From Bacteroidales bacterium (GTDB lineage Bacteria > Bacteroidota > Bacteroidia > Bacteroidales > WCHB1-69): DNA of 36,309 nt. Of the stretch, positions 18,178-27,549 are shown piece after piece. The notes under the pieces are model-generated. The model searched no databases. It was not told where the DNA came from and saw nothing but the letters and a program-made list of their open reading frames with translations. Every line of letters begins with the position of its first letter. The stretch's first letter is position 1. The position numbers and the translations under genes are program-made. The stretch covers positions 1,875-38,183 of the forward strand of contig JAGOKS010000012.1 in the NCBI GenBank assembly GCA_017994425.1, given 5' to 3'.

Positions 18178-21100
18178 TTATTTTAATCTATTTCCATAAA
18201 ACCATTTCTGTTCCAATATCAACTTTCCATTTTTATCAAAACGTTTAAGCTGACCATGTAATTCATCATACACATAATTGGCTTCTTCATATATATTCCC
18301 ATTGTCTAAGTAAATAATTGATTTTCCTTGCAATACACCATAGTAATACGTTTGATCTACTTTAAGTTGCCCTTCTTCATTCCATGATTTATACTTTCCA
18401 TGAACATTATTATCGAGGTTTTCAGATTCTTCAAACAACTTACCATTAGGATAATAGGTGTATTCTACTTCCTGTCTTAAACCGTTTACGAAAGTAACTT
18501 CACACGATTTTTTATTAGTAGGGTAATAACTTGTAATTACAACCTTGTCTTTCCCCATGGGTTTAAAATCACTGAGTACATTATCTTTATCCATATATGC
18601 ATAGGCAATAATCTGGTCATCATTATACATTAATTTGTAGGTTATAGTTTTACCATCGGGTGCGTAAAAATTAAAAATTCCTTCTCTCACATCTGTAACA
18701 TAATTACCTTCCATAGATAAATTCCCGTTATTATAATATTTCTTGACCGGTCCTTGGAGCGTACCATATTCATACATATAATCAGCCTTAATATCTCCAT
18801 TCTCTGCATATAACAGCATATGCCCCACAGGTTCGTTCATGATATAGTTCAACTGAAATTCTACTTTATTCTGATTGATAGAATGAAATTTTTTAAATAA
18901 TCCGGAATAAATGCCATCATAATAAACCATTTTATTAAGAAATTTACCATCAAATGAATACCAAACACAGGTATCTATCAGTTTACCGGCTAACAAATTG
19001 CATGATGACTCTATATTTCCATTGAGATAATAATTATTCTGTATCCCATTACCATTTTCAAAAAATAGCGTTTTAATAACTTCGCTATTTTCATTATAAA
19101 AAACATATTTTTCTAATAATCCATATTTATAAAACATTTCCGAAGATTTTTTCCCATCCATAAAATATTCACATTTGTACAAAATGTTTTCATTATTATA
19201 TACTTCCAACGATTTGACATTACCGTTCATATAATACGTATACCAAGTACCTGTTTTTTCGTTATTTATATAGCTGCCTTCTTCCGCAATACTATCATTC
19301 TCATAATATCTAAGGCTCAAACCATGATAGTTATCATCTTTATACTCTATATAACTCATTATTTTACCATTTGGATAATAATAAATTGCAGGACCTTCTT
19401 TGAGATTATCTTTATAATTAACTTCAGAAATAATCTTAGTATTGGGGGCATATGTAATTAATTTCCCATGCATATCTCCATTTGGTTTGTATGAGACTTG
19501 CTTATAAAAGTAATCATTGGACAATTCATTACTATATATTTTTGCTACAAACATTTTATTTTCTGCTGTTATTTTTTCTCTAATTTTGCCATCCGGAGAA
19601 AAAGTATTTATTTCTGTTAAAATGCCGTTTTTGTAGATGTTTTTATACATTAATATTCCATTGTAGTAAAAAATTTCCTCTCCATGTTTTTTCCCGTTTT
19701 CATAATTCGTTTGTGCTTCAATTTTCCCATCACGCGTATAATCCACCCAAAGTCCTGCTTCTTTTCCTTCATTGTTATAATTTGATATATAACATACATT
19801 TCCTGAATAATAATATGATTTCCATTCTCCTACCGCGAAATTATTCTTCACACTTCCTTCAGAAGCAATTTTACCTCCCGGAAAGAAATAGCGAGCTTTC
19901 CCTATCTTGTCTTTTTCTTCAAATTGAATTTCACTTTTCAACTCTCCATTCGGATAATATTCAGAAGAGATTCCCAATAATTCTCCTTCTTTATAGATAG
20001 AGTTGTACTTTATCATCCCCTGAGGATAATAAGAAATATATTCTCCATTATACAAATTATTCGCCCAATGTGCATTTTCTATTAAAAATCCTGATCTGTT
20101 ATACATTCTTCTGATGCCGGTAATTGTTCCATTTTCAAGGGGAACAAACATGGATAGAAGTTTCGTGTTTTCTTTTCTGTCTCTTTCAAAATACGCATAA
20201 GCTTCTCCTTGTACAGTATCATTAACCATAGAAAATTCTTGAGTAACATTTCCATACATATCAAATTCTTTCCATTGACCATGACCTTTTCCTTTTTTAT
20301 AGCTGCCTTCTCGAAGTATGTACCCTTGATTATCTAAAATAATCCATTTCCCTTCTTCCAAACGTTGTCTTTCCTCATCTAAAGAAAAAGGACCATAGGC
20401 GCTGACATTAAATTTATTATTGTATTCATAGCTATAGTTTTCATTATTTTCCAATCCAATTCCATCGGCAATAGTAGCATTCAACATTTGTAATGAATTA
20501 TCCCATATGGATTGTATTTCTTTTTCCATCTTGATTGCTTTTTCTGATACCTTACCCTCATCTACATCGGTATTCATTAATAGTAAATGACAAAATACAT
20601 CATAGATTTTTTTATCTTTTACTACCGTCATAAAGAAAGGTATATACAACTGATCTTCTATAAAATATAATGTAGAATCATATGCTAAATTTTCAAAAAC
20701 AAATTGATTTTGTCTGGTTAAGATATGATTTATTTTTGTCTTAAGTTTAAATTGCTTATTCAAAGCGAATCCGGAACTAAGCAATGTCTCCGTTTTTTTA
20801 TATTTTTCATTTCTTTTTTCCATCTCAGAAGACATCTTGAAAGGATTATCTTCGTTAAAATAATCTAATCCCACTGAATATAATTCCAATAACACTTGAA
20901 GAGAAGTTAAGGCAACGTCCTTTTTAGGATTCATCATGGCTGCATAATTCAAAGCTAGTATACCGGGTATATAATACCCTTGTTTGATGTAAGATAATCC
21001 CAACTGATAATGGCTCGTCTGATGCAAAGGATTACAAAAAATTGCTTTTTCAAAGCAATGCATCGCGCTATCATACGCTTGTTTTTTCTGATATACTATA

Positions 21101-21525
21101 CCTTTATTAAAATGAAGTTGATTATTAAAAGGGAATAATACCAAGGCACTATCATATACGCTAATTGCTCTATCTAATTGATTATTTTCGCTATAACAAT
21201 TTGCCAGTTCCGTATAGACTGAACTTATTGCTAATCTTTCATCATTAGCTTCCAACAATGTATATAAAATTTGATAGGCTTCGTTGAATCGCAACTGTTT
21301 TTCATAAGCATATGCAAGTTCGTATTGTGCTATGTAATACAAACTATCTCCAAACGGAACCGCCATAAATAATTTTTCTGCCTCTTGCCATTTTTTATCA
21401 CTAAATTTTTCTATCCCTTTTTCAATATATTGAGCAGAATTAATAAATTTAACATTTTTTCCCATTTGAGAATAGGAAAAAAATACCGAATAAAATAAAA
21501 CACCGATTAAAATAAGTATTCTCAT
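18178..21525 (-). CDS. Giant exported TPR and MORN-variant (YwqK-type) repeat protein
   Basis: The 1115-residue protein starts with a signal peptide (about 1-20, ending S-Y-S-Q). Tetratricopeptide-like helices follow (about 25-210), including a run with Q-A-Y-D-S-A-M-H-C-F-E-K-A. From about residue 370 to the end come more than twenty copies of a 22-23 residue beta-hairpin unit with a consensus of the kind Y-Y-P-N-G-K-I-x-x-E-x-x-Y-x-x-N-x-x-x-G. These are MORN-variant (PF07661-like) repeats, often labelled YwqK antitoxin by automatic pipelines. That label is not evidence of a toxin-antitoxin role here. A protein or glycan scaffold at the envelope is the more likely role, by inference. A TATTTTTG promoter lies just upstream. 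The DUF3857 and subtilase genes follow closely and may be in one operon. Confidence 0.85.
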   Translation of the reverse strand: MRILILIGVLFYSVFFSYSQMGKNVKFINSAQYIEKGIEKFSDKKWQEAEKLFMAVPFGDSLYYIAQYELAYAYEKQLRFNEAYQILYTLLEANDERLAISSVYTELANCYSENNQLDRAISVYDSALVLFPFNNQLHFNKGIVYQKKQAYDSAMHCFEKAIFCNPLHQTSHYQLGLSYIKQGYYIPGILALNYAAMMNPKKDVALTSLQVLLELYSVGLDYFNEDNPFKMSSEMEKRNEKYKKTETLLSSGFALNKQFKLKTKINHILTRQNQFVFENLAYDSTLYFIEDQLYIPFFMTVVKDKKIYDVFCHLLLMNTDVDEGKVSEKAIKMEKEIQSIWDNSLQMLNATIADGIGLENNENYSYEYNNKFNVSAYGPFSLDEERQRLEEGKWIILDNQGYILREGSYKKGKGHGQWKEFDMYGNVTQEFSMVNDTVQGEAYAYFERDRKENTKLLSMFVPLENGTITGIRRMYNRSGFLIENAHWANNLYNGEYISYYPQGMIKYNSIYKEGELLGISSEYYPNGELKSEIQFEEKDKIGKARYFFPGGKIASEGSVKNNFAVGEWKSYYYSGNVCYISNYNNEGKEAGLWVDYTRDGKIEAQTNYENGKKHGEEIFYYNGILMYKNIYKNGILTEINTFSPDGKIREKITAENKMFVAKIYSNELSNDYFYKQVSYKPNGDMHGKLITYAPNTKIISEVNYKDNLKEGPAIYYYPNGKIMSYIEYKDDNYHGLSLRYYENDSIAEEGSYINNEKTGTWYTYYMNGNVKSLEVYNNENILYKCEYFMDGKKSSEMFYKYGLLEKYVFYNENSEVIKTLFFENGNGIQNNYYLNGNIESSCNLLAGKLIDTCVWYSFDGKFLNKMVYYDGIYSGLFKKFHSINQNKVEFQLNYIMNEPVGHMLLYAENGDIKADYMYEYGTLQGPVKKYYNNGNLSMEGNYVTDVREGIFNFYAPDGKTITYKLMYNDDQIIAYAYMDKDNVLSDFKPMGKDKVVITSYYPTNKKSCEVTFVNGLRQEVEYTYYPNGKLFEESENLDNNVHGKYKSWNEEGQLKVDQTYYYGVLQGKSIIYLDNGNIYEEANYVYDELHGQLKRFDKNGKLILEQKWFYGNRLK

Positions 21526-21563
21526 AATGTTAGATTTTTAAATAATAATTAATAATGTAAGTG

Positions 21564-21571
21564 CAAAAATA
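21564..21571 (-). promoter_or_regulatory. Bacteroidota-type -7 element for the MORN-repeat gene
   Basis: On the minus strand this reads TATTTTTG followed by CAC, about 38 bases before the start at 21525. No clear TTTG -33 box is present. Confidence 0.55.
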
Positions 21572-21759
21572 ATAAATATTATAATAATATAATCTATTTT
21601 TTACTATAATTTATCGCTTAGAAATTGATATAAAAATTATTAACACCTAAACAGCGACTCTTAACTCATTGTATTAAGAAGTGTTACTTATAATTAAAGA
21701 TTCATCAACATATATTTTAAAAAAATAATAAAAAAAAGTTTTTCTTTATCGTTTTTTTA

Positions 21760-21767
21760 TATCTTTG
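21760..21767 (+). promoter_or_regulatory. Bacteroidota-type -7 element for recQ
   Basis: TATCTTTG followed by CAT is a textbook match to TAnnTTTG. The gene starts at 21845, giving a leader of about 70 bases. The -33 region is a T-rich GTTTTTC rather than TTTG. Confidence 0.65.
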
Positions 21768-21844
21768 CATTACATCTTTAATTAAAAATACAAATATAAT
21801 TATGTTTTTATTTTTTTAGTTAAAAGGATTATTTTAATAAATTT

Positions 21845-24040
21845 ATGGCTCAAATAACATCACAAGAGTTACATCAACAACTTAAAAATATATTTGGTTT
21901 TAACCATTTTAAGGAAAACCAAGAAGTTGTTATTCACAACGTTCTAAATGGGAAAGATGTATTTGTTATAATGCCTACCGGTGGTGGCAAATCTATGTGT
22001 TACCAACTGCCCGCCCTTTTAATGGAAGGAACGGCCATTGTCATTTCGCCTTTAATTGCTCTCATGAAAAATCAAGTGGATTCACTCCGGAATTTCAGCA
22101 TGGAAAAAGGCATTGCCCATGTTTATAACTCTTCCCTTACCAAAACCGAACAAGCAGATGTTAAAGAAGATTTATTTAATGGTAAAACCAAATTATTATA
22201 TGTCGCTCCTGAATTCTTTATAAAAGAAGAAAATATTTCCATCTTAAAAAAAATTGAAATTTCTTTTTTTGCCATTGATGAAGCTCATTGCATTTCTGAA
22301 TGGGGACATGACTTTAGACCGGAATATAGAAAAATAAGAAATGTGGTTGATACTATTGGGCAAAAAAAACCAATTATGGCACTCACAGCTACTGCCACTC
22401 CAAAAGTAAGACATGATATACAAAAAAATTTAAGTATGCTCGATGCGGATGTTTATCTTTCTTCTTTTAATCGTCCAAATATTTATTATGAAATAAAAGA
22501 CAAAACAAAAGACATTGACAAAGAGATTATTAAATTTATTAAAAACCGTCCCGGGCAATCCGGCATCGTTTATTGCTTAAGTCGTAAACAAGTAGAAGAT
22601 TTTGCTGAATTATTACAAGTCAACAAAATTAAAGCCCTACCCTATCATGCCGGGCTTGACAATAATATACGCATTGAAAATCAAGATAAATTCCTGATGG
22701 AAGATATCGATGTAATTGTCGCTACTATTGCTTTTGGAATGGGTATTGACAAACCAAACGTACGTTATATTATACACTACGACATGCCCAAAAGTTTGGA
22801 AGGATATTATCAAGAAACGGGTCGTTCCGGACGTGATGATGGTGATGCTACCTGTGTCGCTTTCTATTGCTATGATGACCTGTTAAAATTGGAAAAGTTG
22901 ATGAAAAACAAACCTTTTTCCGAACAAGAAATTTCCAAACAACTATTATCTGAAACTATGGCTTATGCTGAATCAAGTCTCTGCCGCCGTAAACACTTAT
23001 TATTCTATTTTGGAGAATCTTATGATAAGGAAAACTGCGGTTGTTGCGATAACTGTTTACACCCTAAATTAAAAATGGAAGGAAAAGAATACGTACAAAT
23101 TTTATTGTCAGTTATTAAGGAATTAAAACAACAATACAAAGAAAAACACATTGTCAATGTAATTATCGGTAATGAAACATCGGAAATTAAAAAGTTTAAA
23201 CACAATGAAATTAAATGCTTTGGCGAAGGTCAGGACAAAGATGAAAAATTTTGGTCCTCATTAATACGTCAAATGTTATTTGAGAAATTAATTGTTAAAG
23301 ACATTGAGAATTATGGTATTTTAAAACTTACTCCAACCGGTGAAAAATTCTTGAAAAAACCTATTTCTATCCCTATTGTTAAAGTAAATAACGAAGATGA
23401 GGATGAAGAACTTGACGAATCCATTCCGGTTCAAAAAGACGGAGTCATTGATAAAGTGCTTTTTAATATGCTTAAAGATTTATTGAAAAGCATAGCAAAA
23501 AAAGAAAACCTACCCCCTTATGTTATTTTCCAAGAAATATCCTTGGAAGATATGTGTGTACACTATCCAACCAAAATGGATGAACTAACGCAAATTACAG
23601 GTGTCGGTGCAGGCAAAGCTCAAAAATACGGTCAGGCTTTTATCAATTTAATTCGAAAATACGTTGAAGACAATGAAATAGAAAGACCTCAAGATTTAGT
23701 CGTTAAATCAGTAATCAATAAATCCGGATTAAAAGTATATGTCATTCAAAATATTGACAGAAAAATTAGTTTTGAAGATATTGCTATCGCTAAAAATCTG
23801 ACAAAAGATGAATTACTTACGGAAATTGAAAGTATTATTTTTTCGGGAACTAAATTGGATATTAACTATTATATCGATGAAACTATTGACCTTTATCATC
23901 AAGAAGAAATTATGGACTATCTGATGAATACAGAATTAGACTCCTTAGAGACGGCTCTACGAGATTTAGGGGAAGACGAATATAGTCTCGAAGAAATTCG
24001 TTTAATGAGAATTAAATTCTTATCTGATATGGGAAACTAA
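21845..24040 (+). CDS. recQ: ATP-dependent DNA helicase RecQ
   Basis: RecQ unwinds DNA 3'-5' in recombination and fork repair. The 731-residue protein has Walker A T-G-G-G-K-S (45-50), D-E-A-H (145-148) with the following C-I-S-E-W-G-H-D-F-R-P-E-Y block, and helicase motif V/VI segments A-T-I-A-F-G-M-G-I-D-K-P and Q-E-T-G-R-S-G-R-D-D. The zinc-binding cysteines lie in C-R-R-K ... C-G-C-C-D-N-C. A winged-helix RQC region and an HRDC domain (about 555-615) follow. About 110 further C-terminal residues extend beyond the E. coli length, as in other Bacteroidota RecQ proteins. It has its own promoter and is followed 33 bases later by the OmpH-like gene. Confidence 0.95.
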   Translation: MAQITSQELHQQLKNIFGFNHFKENQEVVIHNVLNGKDVFVIMPTGGGKSMCYQLPALLMEGTAIVISPLIALMKNQVDSLRNFSMEKGIAHVYNSSLTKTEQADVKEDLFNGKTKLLYVAPEFFIKEENISILKKIEISFFAIDEAHCISEWGHDFRPEYRKIRNVVDTIGQKKPIMALTATATPKVRHDIQKNLSMLDADVYLSSFNRPNIYYEIKDKTKDIDKEIIKFIKNRPGQSGIVYCLSRKQVEDFAELLQVNKIKALPYHAGLDNNIRIENQDKFLMEDIDVIVATIAFGMGIDKPNVRYIIHYDMPKSLEGYYQETGRSGRDDGDATCVAFYCYDDLLKLEKLMKNKPFSEQEISKQLLSETMAYAESSLCRRKHLLFYFGESYDKENCGCCDNCLHPKLKMEGKEYVQILLSVIKELKQQYKEKHIVNVIIGNETSEIKKFKHNEIKCFGEGQDKDEKFWSSLIRQMLFEKLIVKDIENYGILKLTPTGEKFLKKPISIPIVKVNNEDEDEELDESIPVQKDGVIDKVLFNMLKDLLKSIAKKENLPPYVIFQEISLEDMCVHYPTKMDELTQITGVGAGKAQKYGQAFINLIRKYVEDNEIERPQDLVVKSVINKSGLKVYVIQNIDRKISFEDIAIAKNLTKDELLTEIESIIFSGTKLDINYYIDETIDLYHQEEIMDYLMNTELDSLETALRDLGEDEYSLEEIRLMRIKFLSDMGN

Positions 24041-24073
24041 TCATTCTATTAATACATAAAACATATAATCAAA

Positions 24074-24799
24074 ATGGACGAAATTAATTCTAATGAGAAT
24101 CAAATACAGGAAATAGAAAATCAGCTAGAGAACCCTAATCCTATAACCGATAAAAGCATAAATGATGTTTTTAATCAAGAAAAAACATGCAAAAACAGAA
24201 CCCATACTATTCTAAATATTCTTGGGTTCTCAATTCTATGTATCGGACTTATCATATTGTACATATTGCATTTTACTCAAAATGATGAATCTGATAATTT
24301 AGCTAAATACATTTCTAAAAGTAATAATTCCATTATGTTAACGGTTAACAATGATTCCATCATTAAACATTTTACCTTAGCTGAAATATTGAAAAAGGAT
24401 TTAGAAACCGAAGCAACGAAGTACCAACAAGAATTAGAAAGTAAAAAGGCAATTTTTGAGGAAAAATATAAAAATTATCAAATTAATGTTCAAAACAACA
24501 TATTAACACAAACACAAATGCAAAATGCTGAAAAACAATTGCAAAAAGAAGCCGAAACTTTACAAATATTACAAGAGCAGTATTCTCAAACCTTAGCCAT
24601 GAAGGAAATGTCTGTTCAAAAAGAAATTACAGATTCTATCGTTAATGCTGCTCGTAGAGTGAACGACAAAAAATACAAAGCTGACTATGTGTTGGCTACT
24701 TCTACCGGCTCAGCCATATTATACGCAAATGAAGTGTATGATATCACAAAGTATGTAATTGAAGAATTGAATAATGCTTATAAAAAATCTTCTCAATAG
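24074..24799 (+). CDS. Membrane-anchored OmpH/Skp-like coiled-coil protein
   Basis: The 241-residue protein has a cytoplasmic N-terminus of about 45 polar residues, one transmembrane helix (about 48-66: I-L-G-F-S-I-L-C-I-G-L-I-I-L-Y-I-L) and then a long Q/E/K-rich coiled coil (about 105-185). A C-terminal segment reads S-T-G-S-A-I-L-Y-A-N-E-V-Y-D-I-T, which matches the end of OmpH/Skp-family proteins. Soluble Skp is a periplasmic chaperone for outer-membrane proteins. This version is tethered rather than having a cleaved signal, so it would act as an anchored periplasmic coiled coil, by inference. It precedes the MORN lipoprotein gene by one base. Confidence 0.8.
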   Translation: MDEINSNENQIQEIENQLENPNPITDKSINDVFNQEKTCKNRTHTILNILGFSILCIGLIILYILHFTQNDESDNLAKYISKSNNSIMLTVNNDSIIKHFTLAEILKKDLETEATKYQQELESKKAIFEEKYKNYQINVQNNILTQTQMQNAEKQLQKEAETLQILQEQYSQTLAMKEMSVQKEITDSIVNAARRVNDKKYKADYVLATSTGSAILYANEVYDITKYVIEELNNAYKKSSQ

Positions 24800-24800
24800 T

Positions 24801-25241
24801 ATGAACGCAAAGACATTACTTTTACTTTTACCGTTAGTTTTCAGTATTTGTTTTTTGTCTTGTAAAAACCAAAAAAAAGAAACTGTTGTAATTGATACTT
24901 GGCCTGATGGTAAACCAAAAAAAACAGCTGAATATATCGTTGATGATGAAGGAAATAAAAATTTATACAAAGAAACTTTATATTTTAAAAACAATCAGAA
25001 GTTTATTGAAGGCACCTATAACGAAAAGAATGAACAAAATGGCATATGGATATCCTGGTTTGAAAATGGCAAAAAGAATAGTCAGGGTATGTATGTAAAC
25101 GGAAAAGTAGACGGTAAATACACCGTATGGTATCCTAACGGGAATGTTCATTATGTAGGATATTACAAGAACGGACAAAAAACAGGCAAGTGGAAATTTT
25201 ATAACGAATCGGGCAAACTTACCAAAGAAAACAATTACTAA
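24801..25241 (+). CDS. Small lipoprotein with MORN-variant repeats
   Basis: I take the ATG at 24801 (146 residues) because it directly starts a lipoprotein signal (hydrophobic core L-L-L-L-L-P-L-V-F) with C at about residue 20 in F-L-S-C-K. A start at 24774 would lie inside the OmpH-like gene. The mature part has about four repeats of the YwqK/MORN type, with units such as W-Y-P-N-G-N-V-H-Y-V-G-Y-Y-K-N-G-Q-K-T-G. This makes it a miniature relative of the C-terminal part of the 1115-residue protein at 18178-21525. The two genes are on opposite strands either side of recQ, so a duplicated or shared repeat module is plausible. The function is unknown. It is separated by one base from the preceding gene and followed by a 17-base palindrome. 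Confidence 0.8.
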   Translation: MNAKTLLLLLPLVFSICFLSCKNQKKETVVIDTWPDGKPKKTAEYIVDDEGNKNLYKETLYFKNNQKFIEGTYNEKNEQNGIWISWFENGKKNSQGMYVNGKVDGKYTVWYPNGNVHYVGYYKNGQKTGKWKFYNESGKLTKENNY

Positions 25242-25262
25242 ATTAATAGTTCAACATTTTTT

Positions 25263-25279
25263 ATTTGTTACAAACAAAT
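25263..25279. promoter_or_regulatory. 17-base palindrome upstream of iorA
   Basis: ATTTGTT, ACA, AACAAAT: seven perfect base pairs around a three-base centre, 61 bases before iorA. It could be an operator or a weak terminator of the preceding lipoprotein gene. It has no clear T-tract, so the operator reading is slightly favoured. Confidence 0.35.
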
Positions 25280-25339
25280 TATTACTTTATTTATTGGAAT
25301 TTAAATAATTAACTATATATAAATAAAATCATAAATATT

Positions 25340-26938
25340 ATGCAAAAGTTACTATTGTTAGGAGACGAAGCGATTGGGCAAGCAGCATTGGATGCAGGCA
25401 TATCCGGAATTTATGCATATCCGGGCACTCCTTCAACAGAAATCATGGAATATATACAAGCGTCGAAACAAGCAGAAGAGAGTAAAATACATCGTCAATG
25501 GTCGGCAAATGAAAAAACCGCTATGGAAGCTGCCATAGGTATGTCCTATGCCGGGAAACGTGCCATTGTATGTATGAAACATGTCGGATTAAATGTTGCT
25601 GCCGATGCATTTATGAACTCAGCTATTACCGGCGCAAATGGAGGATTGATTGTTCTTGCTGCCGATGATCCTAGCATGCACTCTTCCCAAAACGAACAAG
25701 ATTCAAGATATTACGGACAGTTTGCCATCATTCCGATTTTCGAACCCTCTAATCAACAAGAAGCCTACGATATGACCATTGAAGCTTTCAATTTTTCTGA
25801 AAAACATAAAATACCCGTCTTATTACGCGTTACGACCCGTTTAGCTCACTCCCGTTCCGGTGTAGTTTGCAAAACAAAAAGACCTCAAAACGAATTAAAA
25901 TTACCCGATAATCCAAAACAATTTATTTTACTCCCGGCAATTGCACGGAAACAATACAAAGAGTTACTCGATAAACAAACTGCCATTAAAAAAGATATTG
26001 AAAATTCTCCTTTCAACGCCTATATTGATGCTAAAGATAAATCGATGGGCATCATAACCACCGGTATTGCTTATAATTATCTTATGGAGAATTATCCCGA
26101 CAGAAACTGCCCCTATCCGACATTAAAAATAACTCAATATCCTGTTCCTGAAAAACAAATTGCCAAAATGGCTGATGAATGTTCATCCATCTTGGTTATG
26201 GAAGAAGGATATCCTATCATTGAAGAACAATTACGTGGTTTATTAAATCGTTGTTTAACAGTAAAAGGACGTTTAGACGGCAGTTTACCGCGTGTTGGTG
26301 AACTTAACGCTAATGTAGTTGCTCATGCGTTAGGATTGCCTGATACTGAAGGTGAAAAAATACCCGATATTGTAGCTCCTAGACCACCGGCTTTATGTTT
26401 AGGTTGCCCACACATCGATTCTTATAACGCTTTAAATGAAGCCATCACTCCTTACGGAAAAGGACGTGTATTCTCTGATATAGGTTGTTATACCTTAGGT
26501 GCATTACCTCCTTATAATGCTATTTATGCCTGCGTGGATATGGGAGCCTCCATAACTATGGCTAAAGGTGCTTCAGACGCAGGTTTACATCCAAGCGTTG
26601 CCGTTATTGGCGATTCTACCTTCTGTCATTCCGGCATCACTTCTCTTTTCGATTGTGTGATGGAAAATACACCTATTACCGTGATGATACTCGATAATTC
26701 CACAACCGGTATGACCGGCGGACAAAAATCACACGGTGTCGGTCGTTTAGAAAGCATTTGTTTGGGATTGGGCGTTGAAAAAGAACATATTCGCATCTTG
26801 AAACCTCTTTCAAATCAACATCAAACTAATGTAAATATTATTGCCGAAGAGTTAAAATATCAAGGTGTTTCTGTTATTATTCCACAACGCGAATGTGTCC
26901 AAACACTGAAGAAAAGAATGAAAGCGAAAAGTAAATAA
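25340..26938 (+). CDS. iorA: Indolepyruvate:ferredoxin oxidoreductase, alpha subunit
   Basis: IorA with IorB oxidises aryl-pyruvates (from aromatic amino acids) to aryl-acetyl-CoA, reducing ferredoxin. The 532-residue protein shows the pyrimidine-binding half with Y-P-G-T-P-S-T-E-I (about 27-36), then C-L-G-C-P-H-I-D (about 353-360). The TPP-binding segment follows with I-G-D-S-T-F-C-H-S-G near 427 and D-N-S-T-T-G-M-T-G-G-Q near 453. It ends about 75 residues after that motif in a basic tail. Archaeal IorA carries a C-terminal two-[4Fe-4S] ferredoxin domain with Cys clusters; none is visible here. It is 98 bases upstream of the next upstream feature and is followed by iorB 25 bases later. Expression of both together is very likely. 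Confidence 0.9.
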   Translation: MQKLLLLGDEAIGQAALDAGISGIYAYPGTPSTEIMEYIQASKQAEESKIHRQWSANEKTAMEAAIGMSYAGKRAIVCMKHVGLNVAADAFMNSAITGANGGLIVLAADDPSMHSSQNEQDSRYYGQFAIIPIFEPSNQQEAYDMTIEAFNFSEKHKIPVLLRVTTRLAHSRSGVVCKTKRPQNELKLPDNPKQFILLPAIARKQYKELLDKQTAIKKDIENSPFNAYIDAKDKSMGIITTGIAYNYLMENYPDRNCPYPTLKITQYPVPEKQIAKMADECSSILVMEEGYPIIEEQLRGLLNRCLTVKGRLDGSLPRVGELNANVVAHALGLPDTEGEKIPDIVAPRPPALCLGCPHIDSYNALNEAITPYGKGRVFSDIGCYTLGALPPYNAIYACVDMGASITMAKGASDAGLHPSVAVIGDSTFCHSGITSLFDCVMENTPITVMILDNSTTGMTGGQKSHGVGRLESICLGLGVEKEHIRILKPLSNQHQTNVNIIAEELKYQGVSVIIPQRECVQTLKKRMKAKSK

Positions 26939-26963
26939 ATTGTAAATAATAAATATTAATATA

Positions 26964-27542
26964 ATGAATATAGATATCATATTAGCAGGTGTTGGCGGAC
27001 AAGGAATTTTATCTATCGCCACAATAATCGGGAATACAGCTGTAAAACAAGGATTATTTCTTAAACAAGCAGAAGTTCATGGAATGAGCCAAAGGGGTGG
27101 AGACGTGCAATCTCATCTTCGTCTATCCGACAAAGAAATAGCTTCCGACTTAATTCCCATGGGTAAAGCCGACTTAATTATTTCCGTTGAACCTATGGAA
27201 GCATTGCGATACTTGCCCATGTTAAAAGCGGATGGATGGGTTATTACCAATACAAACCCCTTTATCAATATTCCTAATTATCCGGATAACACCGTTTTGA
27301 TGAATCGCATCCATACATTAAAAAATAAAATTGCCATCGATGCCGACCAAATTGCTAAAGATTTAGGCTCTGCACGTTCTTCTAATATGGTTATTCTTGG
27401 TGCAACAACACCTTTCTTAAAACTTAGGTTCGAAGACATAGAAAAGACCATCGAAGATACTTTCCTCCGTAAAGGGCAAGATATTGTTGATGTAAATATC
27501 GCTTGCTTACATGCGGGTAGAGAATTTGCTATGAAAAAATAA
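26964..27542 (+). CDS. iorB: Indolepyruvate:ferredoxin oxidoreductase, beta subunit
   Basis: The 192-residue protein is the small gamma-type (2-oxoacid:acceptor oxidoreductase, POR gamma) partner of IorA. The G-V-G-G-Q-G motif is at 9-14, and the E-V-H-G-M-S-Q-R-G-G-D-V-Q-S-H-L-R block at about 37-53 is diagnostic of the family. The length fits. It is 25 bases downstream of iorA and directly upstream of a strong hairpin terminator (27550-27581), so iorAB is a compact two-gene unit, possibly with upstream read-through. Confidence 0.92.
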   Translation: MNIDIILAGVGGQGILSIATIIGNTAVKQGLFLKQAEVHGMSQRGGDVQSHLRLSDKEIASDLIPMGKADLIISVEPMEALRYLPMLKADGWVITNTNPFINIPNYPDNTVLMNRIHTLKNKIAIDADQIAKDLGSARSSNMVILGATTPFLKLRFEDIEKTIEDTFLRKGQDIVDVNIACLHAGREFAMKK

Positions 27543-27549
27543 TTTTTTT

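Larger units (their letters stand above)
21526..21844. other. Divergent intergenic region between the MORN-repeat gene and recQ
   Basis: This 319-base very AT-rich stretch carries a minus-strand promoter at 21564-21571 and a plus-strand promoter at 21760-21767. An imperfect inverted repeat (AACAC near 21651 with GTGTT near 21683, enclosing CTTAA and TTAAG) lies between them. I see no coding potential or RNA gene. Confidence 0.5.

Noticed and set aside
18178..21525. Toxin-antitoxin system suggested by YwqK-type repeats
   Set aside because: The protein is exported, very long and has no toxin gene beside it. The repeat family name alone does not support a toxin-antitoxin role.
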